A stretch of 64,000 nt of DNA, taken from the NCBI RefSeq assembly GCF_000826545.1, contig NZ_CDME01000002.1, positions 2,340,274-2,404,273 of the forward strand, given 5' to 3'. Below the pieces are notes generated by a model. The model was not told the DNA's origin, ran no database searches, and was given only the letters and a program-made list of their open reading frames with translations. The stretch comes from Kibdelosporangium sp. MJ126-NF4 (GTDB lineage: Bacteria; Actinomycetota; Actinomycetes; Mycobacteriales; Pseudonocardiaceae). Positions 25,501 through 34,835 of this stretch are shown here, piece after piece; within the stretch, counting starts at the first letter, position 1, and the number at the start of each line of letters is the position of its first letter. The position numbers and the translations under genes were made by a program.

Positions 25501-28500
25501 AGCTGGCCCTGCGCGTTGTACTTGTACGTGTTCGTCTGCGGTGTCCCACCGGACACGACGTTTCCGGTGATCGTGGGCGGTGCTGTGTACGACAGCAGGG
25601 AGGTGTTGTTTCCACGTACGTCGCTGACCGTCGTACTGGTGACTCCGCCCTGCGGCGGGATGGTGGTGACGCGGTCGCCGCCGTACACCGTGCGGGACTC
25701 CGATGTGGCTACGAGCCCTTTGTAGCTCGTGACCGCCGTCGGCCGACCGGCTCCGTCGAAGGAGCTGATGGTTCGAGCGTCGACCGCGTCGTCTGCGACT
25801 GAGATCAACGTCGCGGTCGGTGGGCCGTCCGTGACGTAGCGAGTGTTGGCGCGGACCTTCCAGCCGTGCGAGTCGTAGAAGAGATCTTTCACGACGCGGT
25901 TGGCAACACCAGCGGGCTTGCTGGTGTCGTCGGCCTGTGTCTGGCGCAGTTGCCCCAAACCGTCGAAGAGGTCGATCGACGTGAGGTAGGCGCTCGTCGT
26001 CGCACCGATGTCGACCAGCGTCTGGGTGGTGATCGCCGACGGCCCGTCCGAGCGCAACTGGTAGGTGTACTTGGTATTCGGGTCGGAACCCGGTTTCCGG
26101 CCTGGCCGCCACACTGCGGTCAACCGGCCGAGCTCGTCGTACTTTCCCTCGGTGCGGTGCTTTCCTTCGTCTACCGCGACCAATGGCTTGCCACGGGAAG
26201 GCTCGAATTCGATGGTGGACGACTGGCCGAGTGGGTTGGTCGTGACGACCTTCGACACGATCCCGCCGTCCACGGGCGTATAAGCCGTGGTCGCGGTGTT
26301 CCCGGCGGCGTTGGTGGCCTGTGTCGGGCGTCCGGAAGCGTCGTACACCACCTTGGCAGTGGTTTCATAACGCAAGGAGCCATTGGCGTTGGCAGTCGCG
26401 GTGTCGGTTCGAGTCGACAGACCGGCGCCTGTGATGACTCCCAGCTTGTCCTGGCCGTCGTAGTAGGTCTGAGTCGCCGCGACAATCGGTGACTGTTTGT
26501 CACCGACGGCTGGGCAGGCCTGCAGTGACGTGATGGTTTCCTTGACGCGGTCGCGGATCCAGGAGTCCGTGTTGTCCGCGTACTTCGTCGTGGTGCACAC
26601 ATCCGCCACGCCGTCGCCTGAGCTGGTAGTGGCACGCAGCCGCCCGGCATCGTCGTATTCGTTGACGGTCCTTGTTCCGCGTGTGCCACCTGCCGCCAGA
26701 GCAGTGAAGTCACGGCTGCGTTCGGCGGCGACCATGTCCGCGGTCAACGCGTTCATGCCGTCGCGCTTGCGAGTGGCGGTGGTCTTGAGGACTTTCATGT
26801 CGGTGATCGACGACGACACCATCTTGTCCCCGTCGAACGTCTGTACCTCACGGACGCTTCCGGCGAAGTTGTCGTTGTCCGGCACTTTCTCGCCCAACGA
26901 GTTGGGCACCTCCGCCGAACGCTTGGCGCCCTTGGGCATGACGTCGTCGTTCATCCCGCGGTAGTACGTCGTGCGGGTCAACGTTGTTTTTTCAGGCGCC
27001 TTTCCGGTCCGGACCTCCACCTGGCCGTAGCCGCGGAACTGGCCGTAGGTCCGGTTCTTCGGCTTGACGATCTCGTTGTCGTCGAAGTGCCACGCCGGGT
27101 CACCGACATACCTGTAGGTCGTGGTCTGGGTCGGTGAAACAGCGTTCCGATCCTGGTGTTCCACTTGCTCGACCACGTACTTGTGGAAGTAGTCCAGCAC
27201 CAGGTCCGGGTTGTTCAGGTCGAGTCCCCAGTAGACCGGGAAGCAGCGCTTGGTCACGGTCGACTGGTCGTTGGGCACGTTCGTCGCCGTGCACTCGACT
27301 TCGCTGTACTTGACGTTGATGGACGAACCGGTCTCGGTGGCGATATTCGTCAGCCGCCAGTGCGGCAACTGCGGATGGTTGTTGTACCCGGCCACTCGGT
27401 TGGCGTACAACTGACTTGTGAACTCCACCGGAGGCAGGACGATCTGCTTGCCATCCTTGCCGAACCCGGTGCGCTCGATCTTGTCCAGCCTGAGCTCGGG
27501 ATCGCCGACGTTGGGGAACGACTGCGTCAGCCGGTACACGTCCACCTTGACCGGCCCGGCACCCACGTTGTACTGCGTGGTGATCGTCGAAAGCCGTTTT
27601 GTCGACCAGAACGTCGGCGAGTGGTTCTCGCACTTGGCGTCCTTCTTGCAGTCCATGTCCACCGGCGTGTCCGGCCAGTGCACAGCGTTCTCACGCTTGA
27701 ACTGCTCAGGCGCACAAGTGATCGCGCCGTTGGGAGTGCACCGCTCGGTGACGTCGAACAGCACCTGGCCCGGCACGGTCTGGCCGTACATGCTGCCTTT
27801 GTTCTTGCGGATGCCGTAGTCGATCCGGCGCAGCACGCCGCCTCGGGTGTACTCGACCGAGGTCGTGTCCTTGTTCCGCCCGTAGAAGCCGATTTCCTTG
27901 TCGTAGTAGTACGCCGTCATGTTGCCGAGCGGATCCTCGACGAAGTCCAGGTTCCAGCGCCACGCCTGGGTGCAGGTGGACTTGTCGAACCCGGTCGCGT
28001 TGTAGCACGGGTTCCCGACCTTCGGTCCGTAGACCGGTACCGTCCACGCGGAGTTGGTCACCTGCTGGTCGGTGTGACCGGGTCCCTTGTTGCGGCCGAA
28101 GTAGTACGAGGTTCCATCCGTTGTGGTGATCTTCCAGTACTCACCTCGGTACGCGCCGTTCCCAGGATCGTCGACGAGTTGGATCCTGGCGCCGCTCTCC
28201 GAACCGGTGTGCCAGCCAGTGACGGCGTCGAAGACGAGTGGAGTCGACTGTCCGGCGAGGTTCATCGTCACGATCTGCCCCGCCCAGCACAGATCGTCGG
28301 TCTGCTGGGGTTTCGGCAGACTCTCATCCGTCGAGCAGGCGCGGTAGGTGCGCTCGATGAAGCCCGGTGAGTACTCCCACCCCTGGCCGACCCAGGACGG
28401 CTGGCTGTTGGTGCCCGCGGTACGGCCGTCGACACTGGCGGAGTCGTACGACAGGGCCACCGATGCGCCACCACTCGCCGTCGACGGCGCCGTGATGGGA

Positions 28501-29246
28501 TAGCTCCAGGTGAACGATCCTGTGTTGCCGGTCGTACTCCACGTGCCCGACGGTGACAAGGAGCTTGCCTCGAACGTGCCCTGTGAGCCCGACGGGCCGC
28601 CGACGGCGGCGACTACGGTCTGTTTCTCGAGCGGAACGGCAGCAGTGACCGTCTGGGCTGAAGCGTCGTTGCGCGAAGGCAACGGTGTCTGCCGCTGGCA
28701 GTCAGGAACTTCGGGAGTCGTGACGGCGCATGCGGGCATCCGCACCAGTCGCAGCCGTGAGCCGAAGTCCGCACCGACGGCATACCGGAATGAGCTGTAG
28801 TCGACGCTGACTGTCGCCGGGCCTGGTTTGCCCGCGTCGAGGTCCAGCGCGACAAGTACGCCGGTGACCCCGGCGCGGCGACCCAGGCCCTGATCGGCCA
28901 CGGTCACCCGGACTTTCTCCGGGCCTGACGGGTCACGCAGCCTGACCGGCAGGCTGCCGGCCTGATCCGCTCTGCGCGCCGCGGCGAAGTCCACCTCGGC
29001 CGTCCCCGCGGCGGGCCAGCTCACGGCAGGCCGCGATCCTTCGTCACGGTTCGCCGCTACACGTTGCTTCCCAAGTGGTACAACGGAATGTGGGATCACC
29101 TTCTCCTGTTTGACCGGCGGCCGGTTGTCCGGCTCCGCGGACGCCGGCACTCCGACAGCGGCGACGAGCGTGCTGAACAGCACAGCTGTCATACCTGCTG
29201 CGGATCCACGCCAGCTCGGTCTCCAACGACCAACATCTGTCGACAT
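22515..29246 (-). CDS. Secreted RHS/YD-repeat polymorphic toxin with Hint domain
   Basis: The protein (about 2243 residues) has an N-terminal export signal (GMTAVLFSTLVAAVGVPASA), a long RHS/YD-repeat shell with many GRLTSVEDARGQVLSYEYD-like units, and the RHS core end DPVIGRFISVDPLIDLASPQ with NNPTTLSDPSG. Next come four CGARPCE repeats, a helical pre-toxin segment and a Hint autoprotease from Cys1995 (CSFSGETHVVMADGSTKPI) to His-Asn2133 (DSALVHNTC). The last ~110 residues are the toxin tip, ending RVTGNPGHRNSLTFKVK, which I cannot assign to a nuclease or other class. ATG 29246 follows GGGGGTGG. It is likely an antibacterial effector in interbacterial competition, paired with the divergent secreted protein. 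Confidence 0.9.
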   Translation of the reverse strand: MSTDVGRWRPSWRGSAAGMTAVLFSTLVAAVGVPASAEPDNRPPVKQEKVIPHSVVPLGKQRVAANRDEGSRPAVSWPAAGTAEVDFAAARRADQAGSLPVRLRDPSGPEKVRVTVADQGLGRRAGVTGVLVALDLDAGKPGPATVSVDYSSFRYAVGADFGSRLRLVRMPACAVTTPEVPDCQRQTPLPSRNDASAQTVTAAVPLEKQTVVAAVGGPSGSQGTFEASSLSPSGTWSTTGNTGSFTWSYPITAPSTASGGASVALSYDSASVDGRTAGTNSQPSWVGQGWEYSPGFIERTYRACSTDESLPKPQQTDDLCWAGQIVTMNLAGQSTPLVFDAVTGWHTGSESGARIQLVDDPGNGAYRGEYWKITTTDGTSYYFGRNKGPGHTDQQVTNSAWTVPVYGPKVGNPCYNATGFDKSTCTQAWRWNLDFVEDPLGNMTAYYYDKEIGFYGRNKDTTSVEYTRGGVLRRIDYGIRKNKGSMYGQTVPGQVLFDVTERCTPNGAITCAPEQFKRENAVHWPDTPVDMDCKKDAKCENHSPTFWSTKRLSTITTQYNVGAGPVKVDVYRLTQSFPNVGDPELRLDKIERTGFGKDGKQIVLPPVEFTSQLYANRVAGYNNHPQLPHWRLTNIATETGSSINVKYSEVECTATNVPNDQSTVTKRCFPVYWGLDLNNPDLVLDYFHKYVVEQVEHQDRNAVSPTQTTTYRYVGDPAWHFDDNEIVKPKNRTYGQFRGYGQVEVRTGKAPEKTTLTRTTYYRGMNDDVMPKGAKRSAEVPNSLGEKVPDNDNFAGSVREVQTFDGDKMVSSSITDMKVLKTTATRKRDGMNALTADMVAAERSRDFTALAAGGTRGTRTVNEYDDAGRLRATTSSGDGVADVCTTTKYADNTDSWIRDRVKETITSLQACPAVGDKQSPIVAATQTYYDGQDKLGVITGAGLSTRTDTATANANGSLRYETTAKVVYDASGRPTQATNAAGNTATTAYTPVDGGIVSKVVTTNPLGQSSTIEFEPSRGKPLVAVDEGKHRTEGKYDELGRLTAVWRPGRKPGSDPNTKYTYQLRSDGPSAITTQTLVDIGATTSAYLTSIDLFDGLGQLRQTQADDTSKPAGVANRVVKDLFYDSHGWKVRANTRYVTDGPPTATLISVADDAVDARTISSFDGAGRPTAVTSYKGLVATSESRTVYGGDRVTTIPPQGGVTSTTVSDVRGNNTSLLSYTAPPTITGNVVSGGTPQTNTYKYNAQGQLERMTDAAGNAWTYGYDFLGRQDRSKDPDSGARGSTYDLAGRLTSVEDARGQVLSYEYDKLDRRIAEYSGKKEDNKKLASWTYDTSPGGVGKPAYSTRHTPQGDYVAGIKSYDSDGNPAVQVIGIPQSETGFAGTYETTLTYTTTGLMKSASKEARGGLPAEVINMDYDRFGNAKSTAGYNTYVFDSLYTPFREASQYTLGVNNSTGWLTYDRDAQTRRITKANLSVKQASAAQIDDLQYSYDQFGNLKKIANTQGQLDAAGRIRTQCFNYDSLTRLSEAWTATDNCAAAPSTTNVGGSKPYWTSWTFDATGLRKSQVKHGLSGTADTTTAYTYPTPGENVVRPHAVQSSTTGGLTTSYEYDSSGSTKARKLPGDTQSLEWNEYNRLAKMTTPAGETSYVYDADGNQLLRRDPGKNTLFLPGEELARDTKTGAVVGTRYYEHNGTVVALRVGGGVPQYLQADQHGTNQVSVSSVGFAVTRRELDPYGNPIGSTDGGNWPDSHGFLDKPYNEITGLSDIGARNYDPVIGRFISVDPLIDLASPQQWAGYSYANNNPTTLSDPSGLAPCGARPCEPSPPSNPCGARPCEPPPKGNPCGARPCDPPPKKNPCGARPCEQPSQVNNTKTTKYPDRTPKEHTNLHQDPKRRKTILRQNFDRLRDSQQTNYEEFQEFRSAFCAEYPDETGCVPTDRTGVLLDIMGFVHPAFDVASMIRDAVRGDWDSVANDAIGLVPGVGDAFKVANNGRKLCSFSGETHVVMADGSTKPISEVEVGDQVLATDPETGEKGARTVTATIVHEDTLRDLVTENGSKVTTTEDHPFWNDTDRQWQRADQLDPGDRLLTATGASVRVSGLPIVTAHVGTAYNLTVDGLHTFYVSVGTDSALVHNTCPAFREGRNYDDMVTLSNGKDYLIGASNTRVEGDTLILDNVYVFPDSMDGTLEEGRKALGDGGGGEILGLIRNRYGAQAASQGYSRLQINFERVTGNPGHRNSLTFKVK
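23655..23820 (-). repeat. CGARPCE coding repeats in the RHS protein
   Basis: Four in-frame units of CGARPC[ED] separated by Pro/Lys-rich linkers (PPPKGNP, PPPKKNP) directly follow the RHS core. The DNA units are about 42-45 bp and nearly identical, so the array can expand or shrink. Eight Cys in pairs suggest disulphides or cross-links in the exported protein. Confidence 0.8.
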
Positions 29247-29405
29247 ATCCACCCCCAAAATCGGGACATGACACCAGCCATGAGTTCAGCAGCACGCCAT
29301 TGCGTGAGGCTTTCGCCGATTCGGGGGACGTGAAAGCGCCATGTGACCCTGAGGTGCTTCGCTCCGCAGGCTTGAGAGAACCTGGGTTAGGGAGGAGTCA
29401 CCGCC

Positions 29406-32400
29406 ATGCGGTGGAGATCCATGCTCGCGGCCACGCTGAGCACAACATTACTGGGGGCGCTGCCGGTCGTGTTCGCACCGGCGACATCTGCGCAGACAGC
29501 ACAAAAGCCGGTCGAACCCGCGAAGCGGGGACCGGCTGCCACCGAAGCCGATGCGGTCCAGCGCGCGGCACAGACAGGCGAACCGGTGGAGATCCTGGAG
29601 AAGAACACGGAGACCAGCCAGATCCTGGCGAACCCGAACGGCAGCTTCACGCTCCGGTCGAACGCCCGCCCGGTACGGGTCAAGAAGGACAACGCGTGGC
29701 GTGGCATCGACACCACGTTGAAGGTCAACTCCGACGGTACGGTCACGCCGGTGGCCGCCGCCGCGGACATGGCGTTCTCCGGCGGAGGTGACAAGCCCAT
29801 CGTCCGGGTGGCCGACAGCGGGGCCGCCGTGTCGGTCAGGTGGCCGGGACCATTGCCCAAGCCAGTTCTCAACGGCAACACCGCGACATATGCTGACGTT
29901 CTGCCGGGTGTCGACCTCAAACTGGTCGCCGATTCCGACACCTACACCCAGACACTGGTCGTGCGGAACGCTGCTGCGGCGAAGAACCCGGCGCTGGCCA
30001 GCATCAAGATGGACGTCGACGCCACGAACCTCGATCTGCGGGCCGACGACAAAGGTGTGCTGACCGCGGTCGATCCGACGGGCAAAGTTGTTTTCGCCCA
30101 GTCAACCCCACTGATGTGGGACTCCAGCCATGACCCGAACGCCGGTCCGGCACCTTCCGCCGTGTTCTCCGGCGGTGGCAAGGTGAGCGAGCTCAAGTCC
30201 GTCGTCACCCCGAAGGCAGCCGCGCGCGGCGCCCGGACGGCCGTGGAGATGGCACTGGTCCCCGATCCGGCAGCGCTGACCGGCCCTGGCGTCACGTATC
30301 CGCTCTACATCGACCCGGTCTTCTCGCGCAACCGCAGCAACTGGGCCGAAGTGACCACGATCGGGTGGAACTCGTTCAACGCGACAACCCCGGCCCGTGC
30401 TGGTCGCTGCTACAACCGCAACGGCCAGTGCAACGGCACATGGTCAGCGCGATCGTTCTTCAGCTTCGATGTCAGCGCCCTTCTGCCTCGCAATGGCCAC
30501 AAACCCAAACTGTTCGACGGCGGGTTCTACATCGGGCAACTGCACGCCGCGCACGCTTGCACCGCGGAGCCGACGACTCTCCATGCCGCAGACGGATTCG
30601 GCCCCGGCGTGGCATGGGGCGGCCCGCTCAGGCACGCTCTCGACACGCAGTCCTCGAACGCCGGCGACCAGTGCGGGGGCGGTCGCGCAGTGCGGTTCTA
30701 CGCGGGCGCCTGGGCACAGGCTGCCGTGGACAACAGCTGGTCGGCGCTCAACTTCGGTGTCGCCGCTCCTGATGAGGGCAATGACTTCCAGTGGAAGGTT
30801 TTCGACAACAACCCGCTGCTGGAGATCCCGTTCAGCTATCCGCCGAACCCGGCCACCGGGCTGCGCGTGTCCAATGAGGTCAGGTGTGACGGCAAACCGA
30901 TCACCTCCGATGCCCGGCCAGTGCTGTTCGCCAACGGGAGCGACAACAACTCTCCGCCGCTGAATCTGCAGCTGAACTACGTCCTGGTCGGACCTGGCGC
31001 GTTCATCCGCACCAAGGACACCACGATCGCATCCGGGAGTACGGGCCGATGGGACACCTCGGAGCCGCTTAAGGACGGCGGGTGGCAGTTCAGCGTGCAG
31101 GCACGAACACAGCCAGGTACGGGGCAGGAGATGACAGCCCCGATCAGTCCGGCGTACCAGTTCACTGTTCGCGCCATACCGCCAGCCGCCGCGCCGGTGA
31201 TCGATCCCAGCGTCGACTACCCGGCCGGGTACTGGGGCGCTCCGAACGGCGCGCCCGGTGCGATCTCGGTGAACGCCAACGGCGCGGCCAACATCGTCGG
31301 CTACACCTACACGTTCACCGGATCGGGTACCCAGACCGTTCCCAAGACGACAGACTGTATGTACAACAAGGCTTTCGGCACCAACGGCGGCTGGATCCCG
31401 CACACCGGGCAGGCCACCAACTGGATCCCGATCCCGGCCGGGTTGTCGCCCGGTTATCACACCCTGCACGTGCGCAGCTTCGACGACGCGCACAACCTCT
31501 CGCCGGAGTCCCAGCCGTACACGTTCTACGTCGCGCCCAACACAGGCTCGTCCGCTCAGCGGCTCGAGGCCGAGAAACTCCCTCTCTCCCAGCCCGCCGG
31601 ACAGAGCTGCACACCTTACGTGCAGTCTCGTGGCGACATCGGCCTTTCCGGCGGTTCTCAGGTGTTCCATCCGTGCAACGCGGTCGGGCAGTCCTTCACG
31701 ATGTCCTTCGACACGGCAGTGGAGAGCGACTACGACATCGGTATCGGCCTCACCAAGGCGAACGATTTCGGCAAAGCCGTGTTCGAACTGGACGGTGTGC
31801 GGATCGGGCAGCAGTTCGACTCGACGGATCCCGAACGGCCGATCGACACCTATTCGCCCCGGCTCCAGACCAATCACCAGCCACTCGGTGTCCGGCACCT
31901 GGCCAAGGGCACACACGCGCTGACAGTGAAGGGCATCAGCACCAACCCACAGTCGATCGGCCTCAAGTACGGGACAGCAGTCGACTACATCAGCCTCTCC
32001 CAGACGCGCAGGTACGAGGCTGAGGACCGCCAACAGGTCACGGCGAGCCAGCCCACCGGTCAGAACGTCCCTGTCGTGGTCACCCAGCGAGGGACCGGCG
32101 GCCCGGCTTGGTCACAAGGCGCTGCGCTGGGATTCCAGGCCAACGCGGTGAACCAGTCGCTGGATCTCACGTTCCAGGTGCCGCTGGAGGCCGATTACGC
32201 CATGGGCATCGGCCTGACCAAACGCCCCGACCACGGTCAGTTGCGGATCGCTGTCGACGGGATTCCCCTGCAACACACGGACTCCACACCGTGGGACGGA
32301 TATGGAACAGGTGACGGCGCCAGTGTCTACCAACCCCTTGGTGGAGCGCATCTGACAGCCGGATCGCACAGGCTGACCATCACTGCCGTGGGCAAGAACA

Positions 32401-34778
32401 CGGCGGCGAGTGGCTTCCAGGCCACTGTGGACTACCTGACCGCCGTCGCGGTCAACAACGTCTCAGCCGCCAGTTTCAACGCGGCGATGAACAACGACGG
32501 CATCGGCGCCGACGGCTCCCCGGCGAACCTCGACCTCGGTGACGCGTCGTTGTCCGCTCAGACGATGGCCGCCGCCGGATACGGTCCGGGCGCCACAGCG
32601 ACGATCAACGGCGCGAGGTTCACGATGCCCGCCCCGACGAGTGCGGGCGACAACGTGATCGCGATCGGCCAGACAATTCCGATCGACCAGGTCAAGGCCA
32701 CCGCGGTCGGTCTGCTTGTCGCCGCGACGTGCGGTAGCAGTCCGGTGGCCACAGCAACCATTCGGTACACCGACGGCACCACCCAGGATTCCCGGCTGCC
32801 CGGCGTGGACGACTGGGCCGTTGGGCGGACCAACGACACGGCCTTCGTCCTGCCTTACCGCAACCGGCTGGTCGGCAAGGACACGACTGTCCTGCCGAGG
32901 ATTCACGCGGTGTTCCTGCCCACCGACCCGACCAAGACGCTTCAGGCCGTCACTCTGCCCAACTACGGCACGAACATGTTGCCAGGCAGCTGTTCGTCGG
33001 CGTTGCACGTGTTCTCGATGGCGCCACGCAACGTCGCCACCGGATGGATTGGATCGTGGTCCGCTCCTGCCGACATGGCACGACCTGCGCCGGGCGGCGC
33101 CCGGTTGGCCGACCAGACCCTGCGCAGCGTGATCAAGCCCAGCACCACGGGCGCGAACGTCCGCGTCAAACTGAACAACACCAACGGCAACACTCCAGTC
33201 ACCATCGACGCCGCCACGATCGCGGCGCAGAGCGGCACGGCCGGGGCGACGCTTGCGGCACCGGTCAAACTCACGTTCGGCGGCAACGCGGCCGTCACGT
33301 TGCCCGCCGGTGGGGAAGTGCTCAGTGACCCGGTCTCGTATCCGGCCGTGAGTGGCGGTTCAGGCAATCTGGTTGTCAGCGTTCACCTGCCGAGCGCGGT
33401 GTCCGCCGCACCAGTCCACACAAGCCCGACCGAGCCGACCTTGCTCGCGAACGGCAACGCGACGGCCGACAGCACGGGGACTCCGTTCACCACGACGCTT
33501 GACGGTTCGCGTTACGTGTCCGCCCTCGATGTCTCCACAACGGACAACCAGCATGGAACGGTCGTCGTGTTGGGTGACCAGGTCAGCAACGGCGGCACCA
33601 CATGGGTCGACAGCTTGCCCGGCAAACTCGCCGCCGGTGGGGTTCCGGTGCCCGGTGGGCTGGTCAACGCCAGCCGCAGTGGGATCTCCCCGTCAGGTCA
33701 GTGGAACCTCAACGGCAACGGACGTGACTCGGCGGGGACGGCGCACACGACTGCCACCGGCGGCGTCACGTGGAGCACCGATCGCGGCGGCGTGGCCGCT
33801 CTCGACGGCACCGGGACGCTGGCCACCGCAGGACCTGTCCTGGCCACGGATGCCAGCTACACCGTCTCCGCCTGGGTCAAGGTCAACGACAAGACCGCTC
33901 AGACAGTCGTCAGCCAGCAGGGTCAGAACACGACAGCATTCGCCCTGCGGACTGACGGCACGAAGTGGGCCTTCACCTTGCCTGTCAGCGACACGGCGGG
34001 CGCCGCGACCGTGAGCGCGGTGTCGAGCAGTGACATCCAGACCGGGACATGGACCCATCTGGTCGGTATCCACGACTCCTCGAGTCGGAACGTCACGCTC
34101 TACGTCAACGGCATGTACCAGCAGACAAGTCCCGCTGTCACATCCTTCGGGAGTTCGGGCACGCTCACGATCGGGCGTGCCCTCAAGGGCTCCGTGTCGG
34201 AAGTAAGGGCTTACCAGGGCATCGCCACGTACGTCGACGCCGGGACACTCCGCCATGGTGACTCGGCGTATCGCCCGTCCTCGGGGCTTGGCGCGTCGAG
34301 TGTCACGCTGGCCGACAGCACACTGAACCGAACCGTGCTCAACCAGCCGAATCTGCGCACTGCCATCGTCGCCCTCGGCGCCAACGACATCCTCACAGGG
34401 AGTGACAAGACGACGATCACCCAGCAGCTCACCGAGCTGATGCACACGACCGGCCCGACCGGGATCCGCAACACCCGGCGGGCCGACGGGAATCTCGTGC
34501 GAGTCGTGCTGACGACGATCCCGGCACTGGGATTGTCGGATCTCGATCCGAGGGAGCAGCGCCGTCGTGAACTCAACGCCGACCTGCTCGCCAACTACCT
34601 CCGGTACGGCGCCAACGACATCATCGACATCGCCGGCGCGGTCGCCGATCCCCAGCATCCCAACCAGCTCAAGGCGGCGTATCTCACCAATGGTGAGCTC
34701 AACAGCGCCTACCAGGACGCCGTTGCGAGCGCGGTGAGCACAGCCGTGACCAAGTTCCCACCTGACGCCCAGCTCTGA
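29406..34778 (+). CDS. Large secreted RHS-partner protein with LamG and SGNH-like domains
   Basis: The 1790-residue protein has a signal peptide (residues 1-29), an N-terminal region of the kind found in actinomycete RHS-associated proteins (SFTLRSNARPVRVKKDNAWR; TYPLYIDPVF), and a fibronectin-like stretch. Two similar carbohydrate-binding-like modules start near 719 (RLEAEKLPLSQP) and 869 (RYEAEDRQQVTAS). The C-terminal third is SGNH-hydrolase-like: VVVLGDQVSNGG (1386-1397), then after a LamG insertion (about 1455-1620, YTVSAWVKVNDKT, GTWTHLVGIHDSS) the block VALGANDIL and a final ADPQHPN. The usual GDSL serine is Gln1392. GGGAGGAG precedes the ATG. It is divergent from the RHS gene and probably acts with it at the cell surface. 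Confidence 0.8.
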   Translation: MRWRSMLAATLSTTLLGALPVVFAPATSAQTAQKPVEPAKRGPAATEADAVQRAAQTGEPVEILEKNTETSQILANPNGSFTLRSNARPVRVKKDNAWRGIDTTLKVNSDGTVTPVAAAADMAFSGGGDKPIVRVADSGAAVSVRWPGPLPKPVLNGNTATYADVLPGVDLKLVADSDTYTQTLVVRNAAAAKNPALASIKMDVDATNLDLRADDKGVLTAVDPTGKVVFAQSTPLMWDSSHDPNAGPAPSAVFSGGGKVSELKSVVTPKAAARGARTAVEMALVPDPAALTGPGVTYPLYIDPVFSRNRSNWAEVTTIGWNSFNATTPARAGRCYNRNGQCNGTWSARSFFSFDVSALLPRNGHKPKLFDGGFYIGQLHAAHACTAEPTTLHAADGFGPGVAWGGPLRHALDTQSSNAGDQCGGGRAVRFYAGAWAQAAVDNSWSALNFGVAAPDEGNDFQWKVFDNNPLLEIPFSYPPNPATGLRVSNEVRCDGKPITSDARPVLFANGSDNNSPPLNLQLNYVLVGPGAFIRTKDTTIASGSTGRWDTSEPLKDGGWQFSVQARTQPGTGQEMTAPISPAYQFTVRAIPPAAAPVIDPSVDYPAGYWGAPNGAPGAISVNANGAANIVGYTYTFTGSGTQTVPKTTDCMYNKAFGTNGGWIPHTGQATNWIPIPAGLSPGYHTLHVRSFDDAHNLSPESQPYTFYVAPNTGSSAQRLEAEKLPLSQPAGQSCTPYVQSRGDIGLSGGSQVFHPCNAVGQSFTMSFDTAVESDYDIGIGLTKANDFGKAVFELDGVRIGQQFDSTDPERPIDTYSPRLQTNHQPLGVRHLAKGTHALTVKGISTNPQSIGLKYGTAVDYISLSQTRRYEAEDRQQVTASQPTGQNVPVVVTQRGTGGPAWSQGAALGFQANAVNQSLDLTFQVPLEADYAMGIGLTKRPDHGQLRIAVDGIPLQHTDSTPWDGYGTGDGASVYQPLGGAHLTAGSHRLTITAVGKNTAASGFQATVDYLTAVAVNNVSAASFNAAMNNDGIGADGSPANLDLGDASLSAQTMAAAGYGPGATATINGARFTMPAPTSAGDNVIAIGQTIPIDQVKATAVGLLVAATCGSSPVATATIRYTDGTTQDSRLPGVDDWAVGRTNDTAFVLPYRNRLVGKDTTVLPRIHAVFLPTDPTKTLQAVTLPNYGTNMLPGSCSSALHVFSMAPRNVATGWIGSWSAPADMARPAPGGARLADQTLRSVIKPSTTGANVRVKLNNTNGNTPVTIDAATIAAQSGTAGATLAAPVKLTFGGNAAVTLPAGGEVLSDPVSYPAVSGGSGNLVVSVHLPSAVSAAPVHTSPTEPTLLANGNATADSTGTPFTTTLDGSRYVSALDVSTTDNQHGTVVVLGDQVSNGGTTWVDSLPGKLAAGGVPVPGGLVNASRSGISPSGQWNLNGNGRDSAGTAHTTATGGVTWSTDRGGVAALDGTGTLATAGPVLATDASYTVSAWVKVNDKTAQTVVSQQGQNTTAFALRTDGTKWAFTLPVSDTAGAATVSAVSSSDIQTGTWTHLVGIHDSSSRNVTLYVNGMYQQTSPAVTSFGSSGTLTIGRALKGSVSEVRAYQGIATYVDAGTLRHGDSAYRPSSGLGASSVTLADSTLNRTVLNQPNLRTAIVALGANDILTGSDKTTITQQLTELMHTTGPTGIRNTRRADGNLVRVVLTTIPALGLSDLDPREQRRRELNADLLANYLRYGANDIIDIAGAVADPQHPNQLKAAYLTNGELNSAYQDAVASAVSTAVTKFPPDAQL

Positions 34779-34782
34779 AAGC

Positions 34783-34830
34783 CCTCCGTGAGTACCTTGT
34801 CGGATGCGGCGGCAAGGTACTCACGGGAGG
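34783..34830 (+). terminator. Long hairpin that also contains the DUF1801 gene's ribosome-binding site
   Basis: Arms CCTCCGTGAGTACCTTG (34783-34799) and CAAGGTACTCACGGGAGG (34813-34830) pair over 17 bp with one bulged base, 4 bp after the stop of the 1790-residue gene. The right arm ends in GGGAGG, the ribosome-binding site of the next gene. The hairpin therefore works as a terminator and would mask that site in read-through transcripts. Confidence 0.8.
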
Positions 34831-34835
34831 CTCAG

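Noticed and set aside
24111..25802. 563-codon plus-strand frame inside the RHS gene
   Set aside because: It is antisense to YD repeats, with no start signal and no domain.
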